Of a stretch of 48,062 bases of DNA, positions 9,151 to 17,800 are shown piece after piece (position 1 is the first letter of the stretch; each line of letters begins with the position of its first letter). The position numbers were made by a program, and so were the translations under genes. This stretch comes from Lentisphaeria bacterium (GTDB lineage Bacteria; Verrucomicrobiota; Lentisphaeria; Victivallales; Victivallaceae). The notes beneath the pieces were generated by a model, which was given only the letters and a program-made list of their open reading frames with translations, did not search any database and was not told the DNA's origin. The DNA lies in the NCBI GenBank assembly GCA_900768515.1, contig CAAGDG010000144.1, positions 1 through 48,062 of the forward strand, in the 5' to 3' direction.

Positions 9151-9184
9151 TTTTTTACCATACCTGTCAAAAAAATCATGTGCT

Positions 9185-9213
9185 ATATTACTCAAAGAAA
9201 CAGAATTTTTCAA
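9185..9213 (-). promoter_or_regulatory. Promoter of the AraC gene
   Basis: On the minus strand: TTGAAA (9208-9213), 17 bases, TAATAT (9185-9190). The predicted start is about 30 bases before ATG 9150. Confidence 0.6.
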
Positions 9214-9231
9214 CCTGTAAAAATTGAAAAA
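9206..9231. repeat. Inverted repeat overlapping the AraC -35 box
   Basis: TTTTTCAA and TTGAAAAA, 8-bp perfect arms separated by 10 bases. The left arm covers the -35 box of the AraC promoter, so a bound protein could block transcription of the regulator gene. Confidence 0.5.
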
Positions 9232-9461
9232 GCGGGGCATCTCCGATTTCTGTCTCCGTCCGGGGGCCGTCCTATGAGAGAGTCCACTTTCCGGAGACAT
9301 CCTGTCGGAAAAAAAGCGACTGCCGGTTCAGGAAGATCAATGGGGCGGAACTTCGTCAGGTTCTTGAAATTCAAAAGGCGATTGTCCTGCTCCCCCAAAA
9401 AACGAAATAAAATAAGGGCAATCGTGAAATCATAAACATTCAGGAACAGAAGGGGAATGCG

Positions 9462-10484
9462 ATGCAGTTGCCTCAAATTGATTTTTCGGCTCGGAAAGAT
9501 CTGCATACCGTCATTGCGGGCGGCAGGACGGTCTATCAGGGCCATCCGACGACCGTTCAGGCTCCGGACGGAACGATTTTCTGCGTCTGGACCATCCGTC
9601 ACGGCGGTTCCTGCGGTCCGCTGGCGAAAAGTGCTGACGGCGGAAGGAGCTGGGAAACCGTCCCGACTCCCGAAAACTGGAGAAGACATGTCAACTGCCC
9701 GACGATCTGGAACCTGGACGGCAAGCTGTTCGTTTATGCACAGGAGCCGGAAAGCCGCATCATGGTGTACTCCATCTCCGAAGACGGAGGCTCTGTCTGG
9801 ACCCCTATGCGACGATGCGGCGGCAACATCGTTTCGGTCATGCCATGGACGACGATCCTGACGGACCGGCGGGGACGGTTCGTCGCGATGACCAACACCC
9901 GTGACCCGGAAAACCGGGACAGAGACTGCAACCGGATTGTCCGCTCCTATTCCACAGACGGAATGAACTGGTCCGCTCCGGAAGCCGTTACCCATCTGCC
10001 GGAGGCCAAGCTGTGCGAACCGTGGCTCATCCCTTCGCCGGACGGCTCCGTCTGGGCGTGCCTGATGCGGGCCAACAACCGCCGTTACTCCTCCATGGTG
10101 ATGTTCTCCGAAAACTGCGGCGAAACCTGGAGTTCTCCCCGGGAACTGCCCCGCCACCTGAAAGGCGACAGGCATATCGCCCGATATCTCCCCGACGGCA
10201 GGATTCTGGCGGTATTCCGCAATGTGGATGCCGATTCGCCGGAATACGGCCATTTCTGCGGCTGGATCGGCAGGTGGCAGGATCTCACGGCCGGGACGCC
10301 GGGAGAGATGACGGTAAAACTGCTTCACCATTGCACGGATTCCGGGATCAGCAACGGAGACTGCGGCTATCCCGGACTTGAAATCCTTCCGGACGGCGGC
10401 GTCCTGGCGACAACTTATGTCCGTTACCACAAAGAGGACGGGGGAAATTCCGTCGTCTGCCTTCGCCTCCCGTCCGAATTCTGA
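9462..10484 (+). CDS. BNR/Asp-box repeat protein, sialidase superfamily fold
   Basis: 340 aa from ATG 9462, with AGGGGA a few bases upstream. Four Asp-box motifs mark the blades of a six-bladed sialidase-type propeller: SADGGRSWETV, SEDGGSVWTP, STDGMNWSAP and SENCGETWSSP. No signal peptide is present, so it is probably cytoplasmic. The first arginine of the sialidase triad, normally in an N-terminal xRIP motif, is not evident; the corresponding region reads GHPTT. True sialidase activity is therefore uncertain; it may be another glycosidase or lyase on this fold. Divergent from the AraC gene and probably controlled by it. Confidence 0.7.
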   Translation: MQLPQIDFSARKDLHTVIAGGRTVYQGHPTTVQAPDGTIFCVWTIRHGGSCGPLAKSADGGRSWETVPTPENWRRHVNCPTIWNLDGKLFVYAQEPESRIMVYSISEDGGSVWTPMRRCGGNIVSVMPWTTILTDRRGRFVAMTNTRDPENRDRDCNRIVRSYSTDGMNWSAPEAVTHLPEAKLCEPWLIPSPDGSVWACLMRANNRRYSSMVMFSENCGETWSSPRELPRHLKGDRHIARYLPDGRILAVFRNVDADSPEYGHFCGWIGRWQDLTAGTPGEMTVKLLHHCTDSGISNGDCGYPGLEILPDGGVLATTYVRYHKEDGGNSVVCLRLPSEF

Positions 10485-10702
10485 AATTCCGGCAGGAGTC
10501 CGGAGGAGCGGCGGCGGATGCGCCCGCGCCGCAAACGGTCATGCCCCATGGCGGCCGCCGTCCAGACGCCCTTCCCGACACCAGAATCCATGAACAGAGA
10601 GGGCCGCAACGGGTCTCCTTTGACAATGTCACAAATTGAAAATCAGCGGACACCACGGTTCAACTTTCGCAATTCTGAGTATAACTGTCGCCAATGGGAA
10701 AA

Positions 10703-10720
10703 GAAAAAAAATTTTTTTTC
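10703..10720. promoter_or_regulatory. A8T8 tract, UP-element-like, upstream of the GntR-SBP promoter
   Basis: G, eight A, eight T, C: a perfect 18-bp palindrome ending 10 bases before the -35 box. A-tracts in this position bend DNA and can bind the RNA polymerase alpha subunit, so a strong constitutive promoter is likely unless repressed. Confidence 0.5.
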
Positions 10721-10730
10721 GAAAAAGCCC

Positions 10731-10759
10731 TTGACAATATCACGCTTTTATGTCATAAT
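10731..10759 (+). promoter_or_regulatory. Promoter and operator of the GntR-SBP gene
   Basis: TTGACA (10731-10736), 17 bases, CATAAT (10754-10759). The palindrome TTATG-T-CATAA (10748-10758) covers the -10 box; TTATGTCA recurs at 10770-10777, 22 bp downstream or two helical turns. TGACA-A-TGTCA at 10621-10631 shares the TGTCA half. The pattern fits autorepression by the GntR domain. Confidence 0.7.
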
Positions 10760-10802
10760 GTAAGTTGTGTTATGTCAATTGCAGCCCCGGAGACCGTCAA
10801 CA

Positions 10803-12107
10803 ATGCCGGACAAATTGCAGCAGACGCGGGAGACGATCCTGCGGAAAATCGAATGCGGAGAATTTTCCGCAGGGGGAAAACTCCCCGCCGCCCGGGAATT
10901 TTCCGAGGCTACCGGCACGTCGCTGACCATCACCCAGCTGGCATTTCACTCCCTGACGAGGGACGGCATTCTGACCACCGTCCCCCGCCAGGGGACCTAT
11001 GTGCGCAGCGACTGGCGCCAACGCATTCTGCCGGGAAGCATCCAGAGCTTCCGCCCGGTCTGGACGGAACTGATCGAAGAGAAAGTTCTGCCCTGCTCCT
11101 CAGGTCTCAGAATCTGCGACAAGTTTTACGAGGGCGCGTTTGAAATCCGTTCCACGCAGGACGCTTTCGCTCAGCAGAATGAATACCTCGACCTCCGGGA
11201 ATTCGTCGACGAAGTCTGGCCGGATCAGAGTGATTTCTTCTCGACGCTGTTCCGTTCATTCTGCTCCCACACCGGCAAACTCTACGGGATTCCTCTGATC
11301 TTTTCCCCCTGGGTGATCGCCTACAATCCGGAATTGATCGAACAGTGTGGGGGAGATCTGCCCCGGTCCGGCTGGAACTGGGAGGAGTTCCTCGAACTGA
11401 TCCGGACATTGCGCGCCAAACTGGAACCCGAATCGGTCTGCGTTTTCCTGAAGCACCACGCATTCTGGCGCAACCTGCTGTTCCGGGCCGGCGGAGCCAT
11501 TCTTGACCGGGACGGGGACGGCAACTATCGGGTCTGCCTGGACGATCCCCGAAGCAGAGAAGGATTGCGACGCATCGCGGAGTTCGCTGCCGCCCTGCGC
11601 TGGCCGGTCGACCGGCCCGTCGGGAACCGGCCTCTGGAAACCGGCAAACTGGCACTGGTCCTCGCTTCCCGCGAAGATCTCGACTACAACAGCAAAGTGC
11701 CGTGGCAAAGTGTGCCTTTTCCGCTGCTTCCCGGAGGCGCCGACCGAATCCGCACCGCGGCGGACCTGCTCTGTGTGCGGCGCATCGTCAACGATTTCGG
11801 CCAGATCCGGGAACTGCTCAAACAGTTGCTCTCGCCTGAAATCCAGAACCGGGCCGGAGAACTGCGCTACGGGATTCCGATCCGGCGCAGCGCGGCGATC
11901 CGCAGCCTGCACGACGACGATCCGCGCGACCGCGCATTTTTCTCCGAGATGCTGAAAACCACACCGGATCACAGTCTGGAGTGGCCGGAAATCAATCAAA
12001 TTGTTTCTCATGCGATTCCGAAGATCTGGCTGGAAAACGCGGATCCGGACCGACTGGTCGACGAACTCACCCCGGCGCTTCGAATCATTCTATCTTACAC
12101 CAATTGA
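10803..12107 (+). CDS. GntR-type DNA-binding domain fused to an ABC solute-binding domain
   Basis: 434 aa from ATG 10803, preceded by CGGAGA; an in-frame GTG at 10767 is less likely. Residues 1-70 are a GntR winged helix: KLPAAREFSEATGTSLTITQ is the recognition region and DGILTTVPRQGTYV the wing. There is no signal peptide or membrane segment. From about residue 90 the sequence resembles family 1 extracellular solute-binding proteins: GKLYGIPLIFSPWVIAYNPELI followed by GWNWEEFLELIRTLRA matches the 'GIP...YN...W.EF' pattern of sugar-binding components of ABC importers. The inferred role is a cytoplasmic one-component sensor that binds a sugar with a borrowed periplasmic fold. The PL8 lyase gene starts 51 bases downstream, so the ligand may be a glycosaminoglycan-derived oligosaccharide. 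Confidence 0.8.
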   Translation: MPDKLQQTRETILRKIECGEFSAGGKLPAAREFSEATGTSLTITQLAFHSLTRDGILTTVPRQGTYVRSDWRQRILPGSIQSFRPVWTELIEEKVLPCSSGLRICDKFYEGAFEIRSTQDAFAQQNEYLDLREFVDEVWPDQSDFFSTLFRSFCSHTGKLYGIPLIFSPWVIAYNPELIEQCGGDLPRSGWNWEEFLELIRTLRAKLEPESVCVFLKHHAFWRNLLFRAGGAILDRDGDGNYRVCLDDPRSREGLRRIAEFAAALRWPVDRPVGNRPLETGKLALVLASREDLDYNSKVPWQSVPFPLLPGGADRIRTAADLLCVRRIVNDFGQIRELLKQLLSPEIQNRAGELRYGIPIRRSAAIRSLHDDDPRDRAFFSEMLKTTPDHSLEWPEINQIVSHAIPKIWLENADPDRLVDELTPALRIILSYTN

Positions 12108-12158
12108 ATGCGAAAGCTGTCTTCAAAACATTCATGAACCACAGAAAGGAAAACATCC

Positions 12159-14678
12159 ATGCTCAGAACACTCAAGCAAACCGCGCTGGCCGCTCTGACC
12201 GCGTTGTCGGTCCCTCTGGTTGCCGCCGAACCGCCGCAGTTCGACGTCAATCAGATCAAATGGGAGATGACCAGATACTCGAAAATCGTCGACCGGGGAG
12301 GGAAAAAGTACATTCTGGTCCAGGTCCCGAAAGGAGCGAAGGACATCGCGAACAAAAACTGCGCCTTCTTCAACATCGACCTCGCCCCCTTTGCCGGATA
12401 CGATCTGGAATTTTCCGTGAAGGCCCGCGGCCGCAATATCTCCGAACCGGCCCAGAGCTTCAACGGCGGCAAGGTCATGCTCTACTTCCAGGATCGCAAC
12501 GGCCGCGAATACTGGCCGGGGGCCGCGGTTCCCCGCGGGACGTTCGACTGGACCACCATCAAAGTTCTCACGATGGTTCCCAAAGGCGCGCACAGCGGTC
12601 GTTTCCGCCTCGGCCTCCAGGAGAGTTCCGGAGAGATTGAATTCGATCTCTCCAGCTTCAAGGTCGGGGTTCCCGGAATTGAAGAGGAGGAGAAACTTCC
12701 GTTGACTCCCGACCTCGCCCGGGAGCTGGACCTGATCGAATCGAGAATGCGCGCCGAGTTGCTCAAAGGCAAGGTTGCCACTCCGGAAGAGGTCCGGGAA
12801 GTCCTCGCCAAACAGAATCCGGACGGAACCTTCAACGACATCAACTACAACGACGACAACCGTTCCGCCTGGCGGGTTGCCAAGCACCTCGGCAACGCCC
12901 ACTTGCTCGCCCGGGTCTGGGCCACGAAAGGTCATGAATATTATCACGACAAGAAAGTCGGAGAAGCCGTTCAGAAGGCGGTCGACTGGTGGGGCAGGAA
13001 TCGTCCGATCAGCAGCAACTGGTGGTGGAACGACATGTCGGTGCCGCAGACGCTCGGCAACATCATGCTCGCCGCTCCGGAACTCTTCCCCGAAGGCGAA
13101 CTCCGCACCAGAGCCCTCATCGTCTGCCGCCAGGCCAAGTACCTGCCCCGCTACACCGGAAACAACCTGGTGTTCATCGCCCAGAATATCTTCCGTCGCG
13201 CACTGCTGGAACGCAACGTCGCTCCGCTGACCAAGGCGGCCGGCATCATCGCCCAGGAGATCCGGATGGCGCCGGTCCACAACAAGACCGAGTGGGCGTT
13301 CGGCGGAATCCGGGCCGACGGCTGTTACCACCAGCACGGGCCGCAGGTGCAGTTCGGCAACTACGGCGGAGAGTTCTTCTCCAACATCGCCTACTGGTCC
13401 AACATCTGGGAAGGCACCCGCTGGCAGCTGACCCCGGAACAGTGGCAGGTCATGCGCCACCTCTCCTTCGACGGCTTCCAGTGGATCCTCTGGAACGGCG
13501 ACATGGACCTCCTCGCCTGCGGCCGTCAGCTCGGGGAAAACGCGGCTCACACCAAAGGATTGCGCACCATCACCGCCTTTGAAAAACTGCGCGCCGCCGA
13601 TCCTGGCGACAAGGCCCCCTACGACGCGGTGCTGAAACGCAACGCGGAAAAGGTCAACACCCTCGTCGGCAACCGCCACTTCTGGAACTCCGACATGATG
13701 GTCCACCGGCGGCCCGACTGGTACGCGACGCTCCGGATGAACTCGGTCCGGGTCCGGCCGATCGAAGACGACACCAACTGGGACAATTCGCTCGGCCGCT
13801 ACTTCTCCGACGGCGTCTGCCTGGTCACCCGCACCGGAAAAGAATACGACAACATCACCGCGGTCTGGGACTGGACCCGGCTCCCCGGCACCACCCTGCC
13901 CGCCACCCCGATCATCTCGACCAAGAACCGGCGCTGGACCCTCAGCCAGAAGGGAACCTCCCGGCTGCTCGGCGAAACCGCCTTCGTGGGCGGCGTGACC
14001 GACGGCATCCGCGGCGCGGCGGTCTTCACCATGGATCTTGACGGCGTCAAGGCGAAAAAGGCCTACTTCTTCGACACCGACGCCATCTACCAGCTCGGCG
14101 CCGGCATCACTTCGACCGTTCCCTACGGGGTGGAAACCACCGTCAACTGCTGCATCCGCAACGGAGAAATCAAACAGGGGAAGAACTGGTTCCACCACGA
14201 CGGCATCGGCTACCGCGGTGAAAACATCCGGCTCCTGACCGGGGAACGCACCGGTGACTGGCGCATCCTCGAAGGCGGGCGCACCGAACCGAAACCGGAG
14301 ACCAAGGATCTCTTCCAGCTCCGGATCGACCACGGCGTCAAGCCGGAAAACGCCACCTACAGTTTCGCGATCCTCCCCGACGCCACGCCGGAGGAGACCG
14401 CAAACTGGAACAAGGGGAAGGTTCTCTCCAATACGGAGACCTGCCAGGCGGTCGAATTCAACGACGGCACCATCGGCGCGATCTTCCACGCCCCGGGCAA
14501 ACTCGACAATTTCGAGACCAAAGCCCCCGGCGCGTTCCTGATCAAGGGGAAGAAGGTCCTCGCGGTCGATCCCTCCGCCAAGCTGCAGGAGATCACCATC
14601 GTGCTCGACAAAGTTTCCAAGAGCGTCAAGCTCCCCGACGGGGAGATGGAAGGAACCGCCGTCGAAGTCGAATTCTGA
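12159..14678 (+). CDS. Secreted polysaccharide lyase family 8 (chondroitin/hyaluronate lyase type)
   Basis: 839 aa with signal peptide MLRTLKQTALAALTALSVPLVAA and a GAAAGGAAAA-like ribosome site upstream. Residues of about 25-170 form a beta-sandwich accessory domain. The alpha/alpha toroid carries NWWWNDMSVPQTLGNIM (catalytic Asn291) and DGCYHQHGPQVQFGNYGG (His393 and Tyr402, nine residues apart as in chondroitin AC lyase). The C-terminal beta domains begin near 'RVRPIEDDTNWDNSLGRYFS'. PL8 enzymes split uronic-acid-containing chains such as chondroitin sulfate, hyaluronan or xanthan by beta-elimination. It directly follows the GntR-SBP regulator, likely in one operon, and a strong terminator follows. 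The family call is confident, the substrate is not. Confidence 0.85.
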   Translation: MLRTLKQTALAALTALSVPLVAAEPPQFDVNQIKWEMTRYSKIVDRGGKKYILVQVPKGAKDIANKNCAFFNIDLAPFAGYDLEFSVKARGRNISEPAQSFNGGKVMLYFQDRNGREYWPGAAVPRGTFDWTTIKVLTMVPKGAHSGRFRLGLQESSGEIEFDLSSFKVGVPGIEEEEKLPLTPDLARELDLIESRMRAELLKGKVATPEEVREVLAKQNPDGTFNDINYNDDNRSAWRVAKHLGNAHLLARVWATKGHEYYHDKKVGEAVQKAVDWWGRNRPISSNWWWNDMSVPQTLGNIMLAAPELFPEGELRTRALIVCRQAKYLPRYTGNNLVFIAQNIFRRALLERNVAPLTKAAGIIAQEIRMAPVHNKTEWAFGGIRADGCYHQHGPQVQFGNYGGEFFSNIAYWSNIWEGTRWQLTPEQWQVMRHLSFDGFQWILWNGDMDLLACGRQLGENAAHTKGLRTITAFEKLRAADPGDKAPYDAVLKRNAEKVNTLVGNRHFWNSDMMVHRRPDWYATLRMNSVRVRPIEDDTNWDNSLGRYFSDGVCLVTRTGKEYDNITAVWDWTRLPGTTLPATPIISTKNRRWTLSQKGTSRLLGETAFVGGVTDGIRGAAVFTMDLDGVKAKKAYFFDTDAIYQLGAGITSTVPYGVETTVNCCIRNGEIKQGKNWFHHDGIGYRGENIRLLTGERTGDWRILEGGRTEPKPETKDLFQLRIDHGVKPENATYSFAILPDATPEETANWNKGKVLSNTETCQAVEFNDGTIGAIFHAPGKLDNFETKAPGAFLIKGKKVLAVDPSAKLQEITIVLDKVSKSVKLPDGEMEGTAVEVEF

Positions 14679-14686
14679 TCATTGAC

Positions 14687-14744
14687 GGCAAAGCGGAAAC
14701 TGCTTTGCCGGAAAGAGCCGCACGAAACGTCGTGCGGCTTTTTT
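14687..14744 (+). terminator. Tandem hairpins and T-run after the PL8 gene
   Basis: A first stem pairs GGCAAAGC with GCTTTGCC (14687-14709). A second, GCCGCACGA with TCGTGCGGC (14717-14738), is followed at once by a T-run. The second is a textbook intrinsic terminator. Confidence 0.9.
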
Positions 14745-14889
14745 GTTTCGCATCGTCACGGGATTCTGCAAAAAAATGTTTTTTTGATTGATAAGATGAT
14801 GGATTTTCCTGATTTCAGGTAGTGAATTTCTGTTTTTCATATTATAATAGATTGAAATTTTTCACACTATTCTGAAAAGGAGTCTCCTG

Positions 14890-17800
14890 ATGAAACGAAA
14901 ATGGTTCTGGTCCGTTCTCCTGCTCTCCGGGCTCTGCACCGCCGCCTTTCCCGCCCCTCCCGCAGACTTCCCGGAGGGAATCCGGCTCAAGCCCGACGGC
15001 AGCTTCCTGTTTGGAGACGGGGAATTCATCATTCAGAACTACAACGCCGGCTGGTCCCCCGCAGGCAACAGCAGCTGGAAAAACCGTTCCTCACGGACCG
15101 ACGCCGGCTCCTGGAGCCTGAGCGCAACCATGCCGGTGGACGGCAACAACGGCAACGTCTCCGAATCGCTCCGCCCCTCCGGACCGCAGACATTCGAACT
15201 CTCCGCCTCGGTCAAATTCGATCCGCCGGCCCGGATCAACGCGCTGCATGGAGCGTTCTATTTTCCGGCGGTGGCAACCACTCTGACCATCGACGGCAAA
15301 CCGTTCGAACTTCCGGCGGAATACCGCGAACACCACCTGCTGCCCGACGGCCGGGGCAGTTCGATCACAATTCCGCTCGCCGGCGGCAGAAAACTGACGA
15401 TCAGCGCGCCCCGCCCCTTCCGCTTCACGATTCAGGATCATCGGAAATACGGAACGCCAAGTTTCTCCATCCGGCTGCCCTTCACGAAAAGTTCCGGAGA
15501 AATCGCGGATTCTTCCCTCGCGCTCCAGTTCCGGGCGGAGTCGGTCGCGGCGCAGCCGGTCTCTCTGCGCACCGTCGCCAACCGCGGTTTTGCGGACCGG
15601 CCCGGCGCCCGGGTCCGCGGCTGGAGTGCGCAGGGGTTGGAAAACGATCTTGCCTCGTTCCGACCGGTTCCGCTCACCTTCGAAGCGCTGAAATTCGAGA
15701 TCATCGATCCCGCCGCCAACGACGGGAAGTCGGCGGTCGTGATCGGAGGGAAAGAGCGTTCCGACGTGCCGCAGGAAATCACCGTCGACCTTCCGGCCGG
15801 TGCCCCGGCGGGAGCAATCAATCTTCTGCATGCGACCGCCTGGAGTCCGCAGGCGGGGAAACCGGTCGGAGAAATCGTCGTTCGTTACGCGGACGGTTCG
15901 GAACAGACCATTCCGATCCGGTCGCGGGTCGATGTCAACGACTGGTGGAATCCGGTTGCTCTCGCCCACGCCTGGCCGCTCTGGCAGGGTGAGAACGACA
16001 GCGCCAGAATCGGACTTTACGCCTCAAGTTATCCGCTCACTGGACGCGCTCCGCGTTCCGCGACATTGCGCGTGACCGACAACCGCGCCCTCTGGATGAT
16101 CCCGGCGATCACCCTGACCGGGGAACCGGTCCGCTTCGCCGTAACCGAGGACAAGGAGTGGAAACTTGCCGCCGGAAAGGAGTGGATCCCGGTCGAATTC
16201 CGGCGCGACACCGTCCGGGGGAGCGCGCTCGACTTCTCCTTTCTGCAGGATGCCCCGGCCGGAAAATATGGACCGATCCGGGTTGCGCCGGACGGGACGC
16301 TGACCTTCCGCGACGCCCCGGACAAACGGATCCGGCTCTTCGGCGTGCCGCTCTGCATGGAGGCGAACTACCTTTCGAAACAGGCGGTGGACCACCTCGC
16401 CGAGAACTTCGTCGCCAACGGATACAATTCGCTGCGGATCCACCATTTCGACGGCCAGCTGCTCGACCGGAACGCCGCCGATTCCCTGACATTCGATCCG
16501 GTGAAACTCGACAAGCTGGACTATCTCTTCGCCACGATGAAGAAGAACGGCGTCTACATCACGACCGATTTCTACACCAACCGGGTGTTCCGCCCCGGCG
16601 ACAACATTCCGGAGTGCGACTTCTACGACCAGCGCCAGATGAAGATCCTGATCCCGGTCAGTCCGGCCGCGATGGAGAACTGGAAGGAGTTCGCGCGCCG
16701 CTGGATGAACCACGTCAACCCCTACACCGGAATCGCCTGGAAGGATGATCCCGCCCTCTACGCCGTCAATCTGGTCAACGAGGAGGTGCTGACCTCCGAA
16801 TGGAGCCGTTCGCCTTCCGCGGTCAAACTCTACCAGGAGCGTTTCGAGAAGTGGAAACGCGAACACCATCTTCCCAATGCGAAGATGGCCAACAACGACA
16901 AGCATTTTCTGAAATTTCTCTACGAACTTCAGGCGAAGTGCCTCGATGAGCAGCTCCGCTTCTTCCGCGAGGAGTTGAAGATGAATGCGCTGGTCACCAG
17001 CCTGAACTATCTAACCGACCTGCCGCTGGCGCTGCTGCGGGACAAATTCGATCTGGTGGACAATCACATCTATTTCAACCACCCCGGTTTTCTGGAAAAA
17101 CAGTGGAGCGCGCCCTACAAGTTCCACCAGGACTCCGCGATTTCCCGGTTCGCGGCCGCACCGCGGATCTTGATGGGCTCCCGCATTGTCGGGAAACCGC
17201 AGATCCTGACCGAATTCAGTTACTGCAACCCGAACCGATTCCGGGCGGAGGGCGGTCCGCTGATGGGCGCCTACGCCGCGCTCCAGGACTGGGATGCGCT
17301 CCACCACTTCACCTGGTCGCACCACTACAGCAGCGTCGAAAACCTGAGACCGACCCACACCTTCGACATCGCCAACGATCCGCTCGCCCAGCTCTCCGAC
17401 CGGATCACGGTCGCGATGTTCCGCCGCGGCGACGTGAAGCGGGCGGAGAACGCATTCGCCTGGAACGTGACCGACGCAACCTTCGACAACGAAGATCCGA
17501 TCGATTTTCCGCTGCGCTTCCTGCAGCTCGGACTGGTCTCCCGGATCGGTTCTGCGGTCAACGGCCGCGCGCCGGCGGGAACCGTTCTGCTCGACGCCTC
17601 CTCCGCGACCGATCCGGCCCGGCTGGCCGATTCCAAAACGGCGGCGCTCTGGCAGCGGGTGATCGATGAAAAGATCGCGGTCAGCGACACCGGCGAGATC
17701 CGGCTCGATGTCCGCAAGAACACGTTCGCGGTCGCCACGCCGCTGACCGAATCGGTTACGCTGCCGGAGGGAGAACTCGCCGCCGGATCCCTCGCGGTCC

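Larger units (their letters stand above)
9151..9461. other. Divergent regulatory region between AraC gene and BNR-repeat gene
   Basis: 311 bases without a gene. It holds the AraC promoter, an inverted repeat TTTTTCAA/TTGAAAAA at 9206-9231, and a perfect 5+1+5 palindrome TTGAAATTCAA at 9364-9374 nearer the BNR gene. The shared TTGAA half-site suggests both are bound by the same protein. No convincing promoter for the BNR gene was found, which would fit an activator-dependent promoter. Confidence 0.5.
10485..10802. other. 318-base intergenic region upstream of the GntR-SBP regulator
   Basis: No gene is seen. From 5' to 3' it contains GC-rich dyads (GGCGGCCGCC near 10550), a palindrome TGACA-A-TGTCA at 10621-10631, an A8T8 tract at 10704-10719, a near-consensus promoter at 10731-10759 and a palindrome over its -10 box. 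No clear terminator for the upstream BNR gene was found. Confidence 0.6.

Noticed and set aside
9151..9300. Longer N-terminus for the AraC regulator
   Set aside because: The extra 50 codons overlap a good promoter and inverted repeat, and the segment has no domain-like sequence.
8102..10561. 15-bp identical sequence (CATGGCGGCCGCCGT) at 8102-8116 and 10547-10561 flanking the AraC/BNR module
   Set aside because: Most of it is a GC-rich palindrome likely to recur by chance in this genome; no longer identity or transposase is present to argue for a mobile element.
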